Source of the DNA: UBA8752 sp965659115
Lineage (GTDB): Bacteria; Bacteroidota; Bacteroidia; Flavobacteriales_D; Sanyastnellaceae
Reading direction: 5' to 3'
Assembly: GCA_965659115.1 (NCBI GenBank)
Contig: CBFHUP010000009.1
Location: forward strand, 1-53,761
Length of the DNA stretch: 53,761 bases
The notes beneath the pieces are model-generated. The model did not search any database. It worked only from the letters and a program-made list of their open reading frames with translations, and had not been told where the DNA came from. Shown in pieces: positions 17,420-29,579 of the stretch (position 1 is its first letter; the number at the start of each line of letters is the position of its first letter). The position numbers were made by a program, and so were the translations under genes.

Positions 17420-18735
17420 CATCACCGTTATCGACCACCTACAGGGCGATACTCAAGTTGGCGCTCCCGATTTCTGCGGGCACCTTCACCCAATTTTTGG
17501 TCGTTCTCACCGACAACTTTTTTCTGAGCAAGGTGTCGGACTCTGCGCTCAATGGCGCGGGCAATGCGGGCATCTTGTACATCACGCTCGCCATGGTGGG
17601 ACAGGGACTCTCCAACTGCGGTCAAATCCTCATTGCCCGCCGAATGGGCGAAGGGCGGACAGAAAGGGCGCTGGTCTTGTTGAGGACAGGCCTTATGGGC
17701 TTGCTGGTCATCGGTTTGGGCTTGGTCGGAATCGTTCAAATGGGCCTGCACTTTGGTTTTTCTGAGGTCTTCCGAGACCCGGCAACTGGCGTTGCGTTCA
17801 CAGATTTCATGGCCATTCGTAAATGGGGGTTCCTTCCTGGTTTTGCCATGCTCATGATGTACGCTTATTTCATGGGCACTGCACGTTCAAAGGTGCTTAT
17901 GGCCAGCATGATCGCGGTGGGCCTGGTCAATATTGCTGGAGATGCCCTGCTGATTGACGGGGTCTGGTCCATGGGCGCAGAGGGCGCAGCATGGGCAAGT
18001 TTCATAGCCGAATGCACGGGTGCACTGGTGCTGTTCACAGCGGTCATCCGTTCAAATGGCCATGCGTTCTGGGAGAAGGTTTTTTTGAATCAGGAGGAGA
18101 TTTGGCATTGGGTCAAACTCGCCCTGCCCTTGGTGTTGCAATTGACACTGACCCTTGGAACCTGGAGCATGTTTTTCTTTTTGGTGGAGCAAGTGGGGGT
18201 GCTCGAGCTGAAGGTCAGTCACGTGGCGCGCAACTATTTCATGCTGGCGTTTACCGTATCACAGGGCGTTCAGCAAACCACACGCACTTTCGTGAGCACC
18301 TTGCTGGGGGAGAACAGAGGCGGTGATTTGCCGTTGGTACTCAAGCGACTTTTCACGGTGAACATCTTGGGCATTGTGCTCTTTGCACACGGGCTTTTCT
18401 TTTATCCAGAATGGCTCGCTGCCCCTTTTTTTGATGATGCTTTAGGCTTAGAAGCTGCAGGCAAAACCCTTCCCGTGATTTTTCTGGCCATGCTCATTTA
18501 CAGCGGCAGTTCTGTCATGTTGAGTGCCATCCAGGGCAGTGGCCACACACGAACAGCGCTGGGCGTTGAAGTTTCGGCCATATTGATCTACTCGGTGTGC
18601 GCCTTTACGGTGACGGTGTGGTGGCCGCAGCCTGTTTGGCGCATTTGGTGGGTTGAGTTTTCTTATTTCTCCTCCATTGGGGCAGGATGCGCTTGGTTTT
18701 TGCTTCGCAATGATTGGAGGTCCAAGCAGATTTGA
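17416..18735 (+). CDS. MATE family multidrug/metabolite exporter
   Basis: A 439-residue inner-membrane protein with about twelve hydrophobic segments in two similar halves, the layout of MATE (MatE/NorM) transporters, which export organic cations or metabolites using sodium or proton gradients. The first half has ALPISAGTFTQFLVVLTDNFFLSK and GQGLSNCGQILIARRMGEGR, typical of the family; the second half repeats the pattern near ALPLVLQLTLTLGTW. It overlaps trmH by four bases. The substrate is unknown. Confidence 0.88.
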   Translation: MTSPLSTTYRAILKLALPISAGTFTQFLVVLTDNFFLSKVSDSALNGAGNAGILYITLAMVGQGLSNCGQILIARRMGEGRTERALVLLRTGLMGLLVIGLGLVGIVQMGLHFGFSEVFRDPATGVAFTDFMAIRKWGFLPGFAMLMMYAYFMGTARSKVLMASMIAVGLVNIAGDALLIDGVWSMGAEGAAWASFIAECTGALVLFTAVIRSNGHAFWEKVFLNQEEIWHWVKLALPLVLQLTLTLGTWSMFFFLVEQVGVLELKVSHVARNYFMLAFTVSQGVQQTTRTFVSTLLGENRGGDLPLVLKRLFTVNILGIVLFAHGLFFYPEWLAAPFFDDALGLEAAGKTLPVIFLAMLIYSGSSVMLSAIQGSGHTRTALGVEVSAILIYSVCAFTVTVWWPQPVWRIWWVEFSYFSSIGAGCAWFLLRNDWRSKQI

Positions 18736-18790
18736 AGCCTGATTTTTTGGCTCCTTCCCCTTCCCTGCCCATTACCTTTGCCATCCATTT

Positions 18791-19756
18791 ATGGAGCATT
18801 CCTCCCTTCGCATCGTCTTCTTTGGCACGCCTAACTTTGCCGCGGCTGCACTGCGCGCGCTTGTGCAGGGGCAACACGAGATAGTGGGCGTCGTGACCGC
18901 CCCCGACAAACCCGCTGGAAGGGGGCAACGCATGCACATTTCTGCGGTAAAAACTGAAGCATTGGAGCACCAGCTTCCAGTGGTACAACCCGAGAAACTC
19001 AGATCGCCGGAATTCCACGATCAGCTCCGGGCATGGGGTGCCGACCTGTTTGCGGTCGTGGCCTTCCGAATGCTGCCTGAATCGGTGTGGGGACTCCCCC
19101 CCTTGGGCACCATCAACGTGCATGGCAGCTTGCTTCCCGACTTTCGGGGTGCAGCGCCCATTCACCATGCCGTCATGGCCGGTGCTACCCACACCGGTGT
19201 TACGTCATTTTTTATCACAAGGGAAATCGACACGGGCTCGGTATTGCTGCAGCGCGGTTGTCCCATAGGGCCTGGCGACACCTCGGGTGACGTATATGCG
19301 CGGTTGATGGAAGCTGGTGCCGGCTTGCTCGAAGACACCTTAACAGCACTCGCTGCGGGCCACATCACAGGCATTGCGCAAAACGCATTGATCAAAGGCG
19401 ACGAACGGCCTGCTCCAAAGTTGTTTCGACAAGACGGCCGGATCGACTGGCGGAGAACCAGTACGGAAGTGGTCAATTTCATCCGCGGAATGCACCCTTT
19501 TCCAGGCGCTTGGAGCACTTTGAATGGCGCCACTTTTAAAGTGCACAGAGTCAGCAAAGTCCCTGTGCCCAGCGACATTGAGGGCCTTCAACCTGGCCAA
19601 TGTCATACCTCAACAGGTCAATGGTGGGTCGGTACAGCCGATGCTCCCTTGCTCATTGAGAACGCCCAGCTCGCAGGCAAGCCCGCCATGCCTGCGGAAG
19701 ATATTTTGCGCGGTTACCGCTATCCTGCCACAGAGCTTGGCAGCGGGGGCCATTGA
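18791..19756 (+). CDS. fmt: Methionyl-tRNA formyltransferase
   Basis: Fmt adds a formyl group from 10-formyltetrahydrofolate to initiator Met-tRNA. The 321 residues match the family length. Seen are RIVFFGTPNFAAAALRAL, the TAPDKPAGRGQ loop, the catalytic-core HGSLLPDFRGAAPIHHAV with ITREIDTGSVL, and a C-terminal tRNA-binding domain after residue 205. It is 55 bases after the MATE gene on the same strand and converges on the methylmalonyl-CoA mutase gene. Confidence 0.95.
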   Translation: MEHSSLRIVFFGTPNFAAAALRALVQGQHEIVGVVTAPDKPAGRGQRMHISAVKTEALEHQLPVVQPEKLRSPEFHDQLRAWGADLFAVVAFRMLPESVWGLPPLGTINVHGSLLPDFRGAAPIHHAVMAGATHTGVTSFFITREIDTGSVLLQRGCPIGPGDTSGDVYARLMEAGAGLLEDTLTALAAGHITGIAQNALIKGDERPAPKLFRQDGRIDWRRTSTEVVNFIRGMHPFPGAWSTLNGATFKVHRVSKVPVPSDIEGLQPGQCHTSTGQWWVGTADAPLLIENAQLAGKPAMPAEDILRGYRYPATELGSGGH

Positions 19757-19825
19757 GCCTTTTTCGGGCAGGCGGCATGGTGTGGCCGTCCAACAGTGGG
19801 CCCCAGTGGGCTCCAAGAGTGAGCC

Positions 19826-22933
<3,108 letters not shown>

Positions 22934-22997
22934 GGGGGCAAGTTAACCGGCCCGGGCGCCTAATTTTCCGGACTGAAGCTTGATTTTGAGCGAAAAA

Positions 22998-23339
22998 ATG
23001 GAACCCAAAGCCCCCATCGACCCGGCCGACTTCGCTGCATGCGACCTGAGGGCAGGCACCATACTGAGCGCAGAACCCTTGGAAAATGCCCGGCGACCGT
23101 CATTTGTCTTGCACATCGACTTTGGGCCGTTGGGCATTTTGAAGTCCACCGCTCAACTCACTCTGGACTACACGGCACAAGAGCTCCCTGGCAAGCACAT
23201 CGCCGCAGTCGTCAATTTTCCGCCCAAGCAAGTGGGCACACACCAAAGCCGTTGTTTGGTCCTCGGAGCGGTTCAAGGCCTTCACGTGAGCCTTTTGGAA
23301 TTGCCCCGCAGCGTTCCTCCGGGCACCCCGATTTCCTGA
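22998..23339 (+). CDS. csaA: CsaA-like tRNA-binding (EMAP/OB-fold) protein
   Basis: A 113-residue protein made of one OB-fold tRNA-binding domain like those of CsaA, YgjH and the C-terminus of MetG. Matching elements are FAACDLRAGTILSAEPLENARRPSF, LKSTAQLT, LPGKHIAAVVNFPPKQVG and SRCLVLGA. The ATG at 22998 is preferred to one at 22980 because family homology begins just after it. Three bases separate its stop from the GmhB-like start, so the two are co-translated. CsaA has been called a secretion chaperone; the sequence supports only tRNA-type binding. Confidence 0.85.
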   Translation: MEPKAPIDPADFAACDLRAGTILSAEPLENARRPSFVLHIDFGPLGILKSTAQLTLDYTAQELPGKHIAAVVNFPPKQVGTHQSRCLVLGAVQGLHVSLLELPRSVPPGTPIS

Positions 23340-23342
23340 ACC

Positions 23343-23867
23343 ATGACCGAGACAGCACCTCCGAACTTCACTGGCGCCGCCATTTTGCTCGACAGAGATG
23401 GCGTCATCAACCACGACCCCGGTGATTACACCAAAAGCTTGGATGAATTCCACATCTTGCCCACCGCCCTTGAGGCCATGAAAACGTGGTACAGTGCGGG
23501 ATTCAAGCTCATCCTCATCACGAACCAAGGGGGCATTGCCAAAGGCAAATACACCCACGAAGCGGTTGCGGAAATCCACCAATACTTGCGTTCAGAGGCA
23601 GAGTCGAAAGGCGCCCCGATCAGCGACATCTTTTACAGCCCCCACCACCCTGATTATGGCAAAAGCCTGAGCCGAAAACCCGGATCACTGATGGTGGAAC
23701 GGGCCCTGGCCCGACACAAGCTCGACCCTGAGCGCTGTTGGATGATCGGTGACAAGGCCCGGGACATCGAGTGCGCATTGGGAGCGGGCGTCCCCAACGG
23801 CATTCTCATCGAACCAAATGCACCTCTTTTGAATTGGAGGTCGGTTCCCCTGCTCAGTCGGCCTTAA
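23343..23867 (+). CDS. gmhB: GmhB-like HAD-IIIA phosphatase (heptose bisphosphatase type) without the zinc loop
   Basis: A 174-residue HAD phosphatase. LLDRDGVIN (nucleophile Asp17 and acid Asp19), ITNQGGIAKG and MIGDKARDIECA are the family motifs. Best match is D-glycero-D-manno-heptose 1,7-bisphosphate 7-phosphatase, a step in lipopolysaccharide-core heptose synthesis. The loop that usually binds zinc with three cysteines and a histidine reads YSPHHPDYGKSLSRKPGS here, with no cysteines, so zinc binding is lost. Histidinol-phosphatase activity is an alternative. No other heptose gene is nearby. Confidence 0.78.
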   Translation: MTETAPPNFTGAAILLDRDGVINHDPGDYTKSLDEFHILPTALEAMKTWYSAGFKLILITNQGGIAKGKYTHEAVAEIHQYLRSEAESKGAPISDIFYSPHHPDYGKSLSRKPGSLMVERALARHKLDPERCWMIGDKARDIECALGAGVPNGILIEPNAPLLNWRSVPLLSRP

Positions 23868-23876
23868 TTTTGTCGC

Positions 23877-24740
23877 GTGCAAAACCTCCTTTACAACGGT
23901 GAGTTCAGGTCCTTCGACGGGAAAGGCGCGCCGGTAATTTCATTGGATAACCGCGGCTTTCTATACGCCGACGGCATCTTTGAAACCATCCGTGTTATGA
24001 AGGGAGAGCCCTTGTTTCTGGAGGGGCACTTTGTGCGCATGCGCGAAGGCCTCAAAGCGCACCGGATTCACCCTCCACTCGGATTTACCCCGAGTCAAAT
24101 CAGAAAGGACATCCTCCGGCTCCTCGAAAAGGAAGGACTTACAGGGAGCGCCCGGATCCGGATGACCCTCAGCCGAAGGGGATTGGGCTACTATTCTCCC
24201 GCGGGCAGTGACCTCGATGTGGTCATGACGGCAGAGCCCATTCAGGTCGCCGATTACACCCTGAATGAGAAAGGGTTGTCGGTGGACATCTACCCCGAGA
24301 TGAAGTGCACGCCCAACCACTTGACGCGCTTCAAGAACCTGGCGGCCAACATCTACATCCAGAGCGGCCTTTGGGCACAAGAGCAAAACCTCGACACGGC
24401 CCTGATCCAAAACGACCGGATGGGCCTCATCGAAAGCACGTCATCCAACCTCTTTTTGGTATCCAACGGGGTGTTGTACACGCCGGGGTTGGAAGGCGGC
24501 GCAACGGCGGGAATCATGCGCGCAGAGATCATCAATATTGCGCTGGAGTTTGGCATGAAAGTCTACGAGTGTAACCTGACGCCACAGAACATGCTCATCG
24601 CCGATGAAGTGTTCCTGACCAATGCCATACAGGGCTTGCAGTGGGTGGGCAGTTACCGAACCAAACGGTACTTCAACGCATCCATTCAACAGCTGGTGAG
24701 GGCCTTGAATGTGAGGGCACATGCCCAAATTCAGCCCTGA
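23877..24740 (+). CDS. Class IV PLP aminotransferase / aminodeoxychorismate lyase-like
   Basis: A 287-residue fold-type IV PLP enzyme. Lys153 in TRFKNLAAN is the expected Schiff-base lysine, and GFLYADGIFETIRV (27-40), RIRMTLSRRG and LIESTSSNLFLV are family segments. It could be a branched-chain amino acid transaminase, D-amino acid transaminase or PabC-type lyase; the ILV-specific length (over 300) is not met, so a PabC-like role is slightly favoured. The start is GTG at 23877, nine bases after the previous stop; no ATG lies nearby. The 3' end overlaps the convergent permease gene by 10 bases. Confidence 0.8.
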   Translation: MQNLLYNGEFRSFDGKGAPVISLDNRGFLYADGIFETIRVMKGEPLFLEGHFVRMREGLKAHRIHPPLGFTPSQIRKDILRLLEKEGLTGSARIRMTLSRRGLGYYSPAGSDLDVVMTAEPIQVADYTLNEKGLSVDIYPEMKCTPNHLTRFKNLAANIYIQSGLWAQEQNLDTALIQNDRMGLIESTSSNLFLVSNGVLYTPGLEGGATAGIMRAEIINIALEFGMKVYECNLTPQNMLIADEVFLTNAIQGLQWVGSYRTKRYFNASIQQLVRALNVRAHAQIQP

Positions 24741-25732
24741 GCAGCCCTTGGATCCAAGAGCCGATAGGTCATGTCGGCCAAGGCGTTAATGGCCACAAAA
24801 GTGAAGCTCACGAGGAGCACCCCGCCCATGACTACGGGCAAATCGTGTTGTTCTAAAGCCTCGAACAACAAGAAGCCCAGTCCGCGCCAGCCAAATACAA
24901 ACTCCACAAAGACGGCCCCCGCAAGCAGTTGTGCCAGCCAGCCACTCGCAGCGGTGACCACTGGATTCAGGGCGTTGCGCAAAACATGATGGCGCATGAC
25001 CTCGGTTTCTGAAGCGCCAAAGGCCCGGGCCGTCTGAACATGGGGGGCCGACAGCACATCCAAGGCTGCCCCCCTCATCAACTGAGACAGCACCGCCAAT
25101 GGACGCAGCCCCAGAGTGAATGCTGGCAAAATCAGGTTGCGCCATGCCCACGTTCTCTGCCCCTGATCATCGAGGTCCCACAGGCTTCCTGTCAATGGCA
25201 ATCCAGTCCACCCTCCCCACTTTACGGCGAAGACATACCCCACCAAAATGGCCATGAAAAACGAAGGGGCACTCATGCCCAACACACTGCCTCCAACCAC
25301 AATCCGATCAAACCACCCGCCCGGATTTCTGGCTGCAACCAGCCCCATGGGCAAACCCAGCAAGACGGCAAACAATAGCGCGGTAAAGGCGAGCAGACAG
25401 GTGGCCGGCAAGGCCTGCATCAACAGTGATCCGACCGACGCAGGACGAACATAACTCTGACCCAATGAGGGCCACCTCAACCCCCATCCACCGCCTTCAA
25501 GCTCCCCAACAGGAGACAAGGCTTGCAAGGCTTGGACGTAGCGCACCCAAGGAGGTTGATCGAGACCGAACTGAGCCCGCAGGTCCGCGATGACCTCAGG
25601 GTCGGCTTGCTGGCCCGCCAATTGACGGGCTGGGTCCGGAACTGCCGTGAAAATCAAAAAGACAAGGGTGAAACTGCCCCAAAGCACTGCAGCACCCCGT
25701 GCCCATTTCCGCCATGCCTTGTACCGCCCCAT
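24731..25732 (-). CDS. ABC transporter permease, DppB/OppB type
   Basis: A 333-residue inner-membrane permease. It has an N-terminal hydrophobic segment (VLWGSFTLVFLIFTAVPDP), a periplasmic loop with DLRAQFGLDQPPWVRYV typical of dipeptide/nickel permeases, and five further membrane segments. The cytosolic EAA loop ARAFGASETEVMRHHVLRNALNP touches the ATPase. The second permease, ATPases and binding protein that normally accompany it are not in the window. It lies 6 bases after the DoxX-type gene on the same strand. Peptide or oligopeptide import is inferred from the family. Confidence 0.87.
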   Translation of the reverse strand: MGRYKAWRKWARGAAVLWGSFTLVFLIFTAVPDPARQLAGQQADPEVIADLRAQFGLDQPPWVRYVQALQALSPVGELEGGGWGLRWPSLGQSYVRPASVGSLLMQALPATCLLAFTALLFAVLLGLPMGLVAARNPGGWFDRIVVGGSVLGMSAPSFFMAILVGYVFAVKWGGWTGLPLTGSLWDLDDQGQRTWAWRNLILPAFTLGLRPLAVLSQLMRGAALDVLSAPHVQTARAFGASETEVMRHHVLRNALNPVVTAASGWLAQLLAGAVFVEFVFGWRGLGFLLFEALEQHDLPVVMGGVLLVSFTFVAINALADMTYRLLDPRAAQG

Positions 25733-25738
25733 TCGGAC

Positions 25739-27118
25739 TCAATAGGCCCCTTGAAGGCCGGCAAATTCTGCTGGAAAATCCCGCCAGGCCCACTTTTCCA
25801 TCACCACACCATCCTTGAGGAGCACCATGCCAGGATTGCTCCGGACAATGATTTTGAGCTCAGTTGGATCGGTCGAGTAAAACGGATAATTGGCATCGTA
25901 CTTGTCCTTGAAGGCCAAGGCGTCCTCAGCTGTTGAAGGCGTCAAAGCCGCGGTGCGCCACCCTTGGGCTGCGGCCTCTTCAAAGAGGGCATTGATGCCC
26001 GCTTGGCCGCGCGCTTCAGATGCAGTCAAATCCTTGGAAATGTGAAGCAGGGTATAGCCCGGAGCCAATAGGTCTCCCAGCACACTGTTGCCCTCTTCGT
26101 CGGTGGCATCGAGGTCAAAAATCAACGGCTCATATCCATCTGAGACCTTGAATTCACGGGCACCATCCCAGTCGGCTTCGGGAAATGCTGCTTTGAATGC
26201 CTCGTCTTGCCAGAGCTTACCGGCCATGTAGGCCGATTGCAACACCACCGTATCTGCTTCAGATTGAGGGTCAAAAAAGCGCACTTCCTTGTCATACACT
26301 GGGGGCTCAAGCCCCAACTCGTCCGCAGAAGCCATGTTGCGCTGGAGGTCTTCGCCCACGGCATAAGGCCGGTAATCCTTGGCGGGCAGATGGCGCAGGG
26401 TATAGGCTTGGAAACCCAAGGCGACCAACAATACAGCCGCGGCCATGGCCCACTCCTCTCCGTCCTTTTTCCAACGGCGGCGCACCCCTTCAGCTGCGGC
26501 CAAGCCCATGGCCAAAAAGAGCGTAGGAAAGCCCCACTCGAGCATCGCTTCACCAAACATCCAAGTGATGAGCAAGGCCGTCGCATACATCCAAAGTGAG
26601 CGGCTGCGCTCGTTGAGGCCATACCCTCCGGTCCACGCACTGAGCATGATGGGCAGCAACAGGATCAACAGCACCACGTCTTTGATGAAGCTCTCGTGGG
26701 GCGTCAACGGGATGGCATTGCCAAAACACCCACAACTCAAAACGCACTGGTTGGGAATGATGACTTCAAGGCCATTTTCGATGATGGTCTTGCTGCCAAA
26801 AGGATCACAATGGTCCGTATACCATGTGAGCCAGGTAAAGAAGAGCATCAAAACACAAGTCAATGCGGTGGTCAATCGGGGCAGCGCACCCACGAGAAGT
26901 GCCACTCCCAGCAGGACTTCTCCAATGGAGGCAAGCATGCCCAATTCAAGGGCATAAGGCGTCCATGCCTCGAGGTTCAATGCACCCGGCTCGAAGTACT
27001 CTTCGAGCTTGTACATGAAGCCCATGGCGTCGTTGATTTTGATGAGTCCCGAAACGACGAACAAGGCGCCCACGAGCACGCGGCAAAAGTTGGCGACCGA
27101 TAAGAGGATGTTGCGCAT
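25739..27118 (-). CDS. DoxX/MauE-type membrane protein with periplasmic C-terminal domain (BT_3928-like)
   Basis: A 459-residue protein. Residues 1-240 hold about seven membrane segments of DoxX/MauE type (FCRVLVGALFVVSGLIKIND first) and a CVLSCGCFGNAIPL motif whose cysteines suggest redox or metal chemistry. Residues 260-459 form a soluble domain with a thioredoxin-like look (strand-turn patterns and a late ELKIIVRSNPGMVLLKDG), but no CxxC. In Bacteroidota this family is usually next to a DUF1599 gene, as here (86 bases upstream). Function unknown; redox partner of an exported enzyme is a guess. Confidence 0.8.
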   Translation of the reverse strand: MRNILLSVANFCRVLVGALFVVSGLIKINDAMGFMYKLEEYFEPGALNLEAWTPYALELGMLASIGEVLLGVALLVGALPRLTTALTCVLMLFFTWLTWYTDHCDPFGSKTIIENGLEVIIPNQCVLSCGCFGNAIPLTPHESFIKDVVLLILLLPIMLSAWTGGYGLNERSRSLWMYATALLITWMFGEAMLEWGFPTLFLAMGLAAAEGVRRRWKKDGEEWAMAAAVLLVALGFQAYTLRHLPAKDYRPYAVGEDLQRNMASADELGLEPPVYDKEVRFFDPQSEADTVVLQSAYMAGKLWQDEAFKAAFPEADWDGAREFKVSDGYEPLIFDLDATDEEGNSVLGDLLAPGYTLLHISKDLTASEARGQAGINALFEEAAAQGWRTAALTPSTAEDALAFKDKYDANYPFYSTDPTELKIIVRSNPGMVLLKDGVVMEKWAWRDFPAEFAGLQGAY

Positions 27119-27204
27119 GGCGGTTCTTTTCCGTGGTACAATTTCGCACCGGTTTGCCGCCTTCTGAGGAGCATTAACCCCCGATTAACACGAAGCGCCG
27201 TGGA

Positions 27205-27783
27205 TTACGCAGATTCCAAGTGAATCAGCGCAAAGAGGGCATAGTTGGCCATATCCATGTATCCTGCATCCGCCCCTTCGCTCACTTTGGCACCGCCTTC
27301 AAGGTCTTCGAGCTGCTTGATCCTGAGCAGCTTCATGAGGATCAAATCGGTCAGACTTGATACCCGCATGTCCCGCCACGCCTCGCCGTAGTCGTGGTTT
27401 TTGCGGGTCATCAAATCCCGGGTTTGGGCGAGTGCGCCGTCGAACAATGCCGTGGCTTCCTCTGCTGGCAACTCCATGGGACTGTCGGCAGACAACTCCA
27501 ACTGGATCAGGGCCATCATGCAGTAATTGACAATCCCCACAAACTCGGGCCGAACCCCCTCTTCGACCTTCTGGGTCCCTCCTTCTTGCAGGGTCCGGAT
27601 GCGTTGCGCTTTGATGAAAAGCTGATCGGTCAATGATGCTGGTCTGAGTACGCGCCAAGCCGTTCCATAGTCGTGCATCTTGTCCAGAAAAAGCGCACGA
27701 CACGCGGCCACTTGGGCATCATATTGGGTCAGGGTGCGCCCCAGGTCGCCTGCAGAATCGGGGGTCAGGTGTTCGCTGCTCAT
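27205..27783 (-). CDS. DUF1599 protein with two tandem repeats
   Basis: A 192-residue protein with two copies of an alpha-helical module. Each has DKMHDYGTAWRVLRPxSLTDQ (first) or RKNHDYGEAWRDMRVSSLTDL (second), then a helix ending in NYCMMALIQLE or NYALFALIHLE. This is the DUF1599 (nucleotide-modification-associated domain 1) pattern, whose biochemical role is not established; the DYG/E-W residues could bind nucleotides or metals. The ATG at 27783 is preferred; one at 27816 would overlap the spacer. It is divergent from folP. Confidence 0.85.
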   Translation of the reverse strand: MSSEHLTPDSAGDLGRTLTQYDAQVAACRALFLDKMHDYGTAWRVLRPASLTDQLFIKAQRIRTLQEGGTQKVEEGVRPEFVGIVNYCMMALIQLELSADSPMELPAEEATALFDGALAQTRDLMTRKNHDYGEAWRDMRVSSLTDLILMKLLRIKQLEDLEGGAKVSEGADAGYMDMANYALFALIHLESA

Positions 27784-27812
27784 TGAGGCCCCAATTTGGA
27801 GACCAAACCGCT

Positions 27813-27831
27813 GCATCCTTCACAAGGATGC
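27813..27831. promoter_or_regulatory. Inverted repeat in the DUF1599/folP divergent spacer
   Basis: GCATCCTT and AAGGATGC form a perfect 8-bp inverted repeat with a 3-base centre, 30 bases from the DUF1599 start. No T run follows, so it is not a terminator. It may be an operator or chance. Confidence 0.3.
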
Positions 27832-27911
27832 CTTCCATCTCCCATCATTTTCCCACAGTGCGCCCTTCCATTTTCCGCTCACGGTCTTCCTTTGCATCTT
27901 TCTCACCACTC

Positions 27912-28781
27912 ATGCCGCACAGTTCATCCCCCGCACCTTTTGAATTCAAGGGGCGGACGCTCGATTTCAGCGTTCCCCGCATCATGGGGGTGATCAATGC
28001 CACCCCGGACTCTTTTTTTGGTGAAAGCCGAGTGGCACAAGCCCAACAGGCCGCTGCGACCGCCCTCAGGATGGCCAGTGACGGTGCGGATGTCCTCGAC
28101 ATTGGCGGCCAAAGCTCAAGGCCAGGCGCCACAACTGTGGGGGTCGGTGTCGAATGTGAGCGGGTGCTGCCGGTCATCGAAGAGATTCGCTCCGCTTTGC
28201 CGCACCATCCCATCAGTGTAGACACCTACCACGCTGAAGTGGCGGCGCGGGCGCTCGATGCGGGTGCGGACATCGTCAACGACATTGGGGCGGGTCTATT
28301 GGATCCAGAAATGGAGGACCTCATTGCCGAACGGAATGTGCCGTACATCCTGATGCACATGCAGGGCACGCCAGAAAGCATGCAAGACCGCCCGACATAC
28401 GACAGCGTTACCGCAGAAGTGCTGGGCTTTCTCACAGACCGATTGGCCGCCTTGAGAGAAAAAGGCATTGCGCAGCCCGGCATTGACCCTGGATTCGGTT
28501 TTGGAAAAAGTGTGGCGCACAATTATCAACTGCTCGACGCACTGGATCAGTTGGGCACCCTCGGCGTGCCTGTTCTCGCCGGGGTGAGTCGCAAGTCGAT
28601 GATCTACAAAGTGTTAGACTCTTCTCCCGCACTTGCCTTAAACGGCACTTCTGTCCTTCACGCTTGGGCTTTGGACCGCGGTGCTCATATCCTGCGGGTA
28701 CACGATGTGGCAGAAGCCTCAGAATGCGTGAAATTGCACCGCGCACTCGTCATGTCCAGAACCCACACCACCAATGATTGA
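27912..28781 (+). CDS. folP: Dihydropteroate synthase
   Basis: FolP joins 4-aminobenzoate to 7,8-dihydropterin pyrophosphate in folate synthesis. The ATG at 27912 gives 289 residues, close to the family's usual 280. An open frame upstream to 27783 is Ser/Pro-rich and unlike the family. Motifs: IMGVINATPDSFFGES, DIGGQSSRPGA, SVDTYHAEVA, VNDIGAG, LMHMQGTPESMQ and DPGFGFGKSVAHN. It overlaps cdaA by 8 bases, the common Bacteroidota folP-cdaA pair. Confidence 0.96.
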   Translation: MPHSSSPAPFEFKGRTLDFSVPRIMGVINATPDSFFGESRVAQAQQAAATALRMASDGADVLDIGGQSSRPGATTVGVGVECERVLPVIEEIRSALPHHPISVDTYHAEVAARALDAGADIVNDIGAGLLDPEMEDLIAERNVPYILMHMQGTPESMQDRPTYDSVTAEVLGFLTDRLAALREKGIAQPGIDPGFGFGKSVAHNYQLLDALDQLGTLGVPVLAGVSRKSMIYKVLDSSPALALNGTSVLHAWALDRGAHILRVHDVAEASECVKLHRALVMSRTHTTND

Positions 28782-29568
28782 GCAGCCCGCCATCCATTTG
28801 GGCCCTTGGCAGGTTTTGGACATCCTCGCCGTGGCGGCGATTCTGTATCAATTGTACCGGTTGACGAGGGGTACAGCTGCCATCCGGATTTTCTTGGGCA
28901 TTCTCGCCATCTACCTGGTTTATCAGATTGTAGATGCACTACAGATGCGCATGCTGGCCGAAGTTCTGGGACAGTTCATCGGGGTTGGTGTGATCGCCTT
29001 GCTCATCGTGTTTCAGCAAGAACTCCGTCAATTCCTGTTGCTGATCGGCAACAGACAGCTTCTGGCTGGCGCCCCACCTTGGGTTCAAAACATCTTTGGA
29101 CGGAACCATGTCCAAACCGACAGAGACGCCACGTGGGAAGCCCTGCGCGATGGCTTAGAGGAATGCCGCAAGCGTGGGCTGGGCGCCCTGTTGGTATTAA
29201 AGCGCGATGCCGATCCCAGCCCTGTCACGGCAGGCATGCGGCCCTTGGACGCCAAGCTGTCTTCTGGATTGATTGTAGCCCTCTTTGAGAAAGCGAGCCC
29301 CCTGCACGATGGTGCAGCTTGTTTGGACCGCGACCGGATCACTTGGGCGGGTGGCATCTTGCCCGTCACCGGCAGAATTGACCTTCCTAACCAATACGGA
29401 ACGCGTCACCGAGCTGCACTGGGCATCAGCGAACAAACGGATGCTGTGGCCCTGGTTTTGAGCGAAGAAACGGGGACATACTCTCTGGCAAAAGAAGGGA
29501 AAATCACCTCCCGCCTCGATGGCTCTGTGCTTGTGGATCGGCTCCGCGAAGCCATGGCCTCTGGCTGA
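28774..29568 (+). CDS. cdaA: Membrane diadenylate cyclase (c-di-AMP synthase)
   Basis: A 264-residue CdaA/DacA enzyme that condenses two ATP into c-di-AMP, a messenger controlling osmolyte and cell-wall balance. Three membrane helices (about 12-28, 38-58, 68-85) precede a DAC domain with the catalytic DGA motif (179-181) in PLHDGAACL and RHR (211-213) in YGTRHRAAL. Both motifs are intact, so the enzyme should be active. It overlaps folP by 8 bases, so their translation is coupled. No YbbR-type partner follows. Confidence 0.95.
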   Translation: MIEQPAIHLGPWQVLDILAVAAILYQLYRLTRGTAAIRIFLGILAIYLVYQIVDALQMRMLAEVLGQFIGVGVIALLIVFQQELRQFLLLIGNRQLLAGAPPWVQNIFGRNHVQTDRDATWEALRDGLEECRKRGLGALLVLKRDADPSPVTAGMRPLDAKLSSGLIVALFEKASPLHDGAACLDRDRITWAGGILPVTGRIDLPNQYGTRHRAALGISEQTDAVALVLSEETGTYSLAKEGKITSRLDGSVLVDRLREAMASG

Positions 29569-29579
29569 GACCAGCCGAA

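Noticed and set aside
19757..19825. A terminator between fmt and the mutase gene (GGGCCCC and neighbouring GC runs).
   Set aside because: No stem of useful length with a T run could be drawn on either strand.
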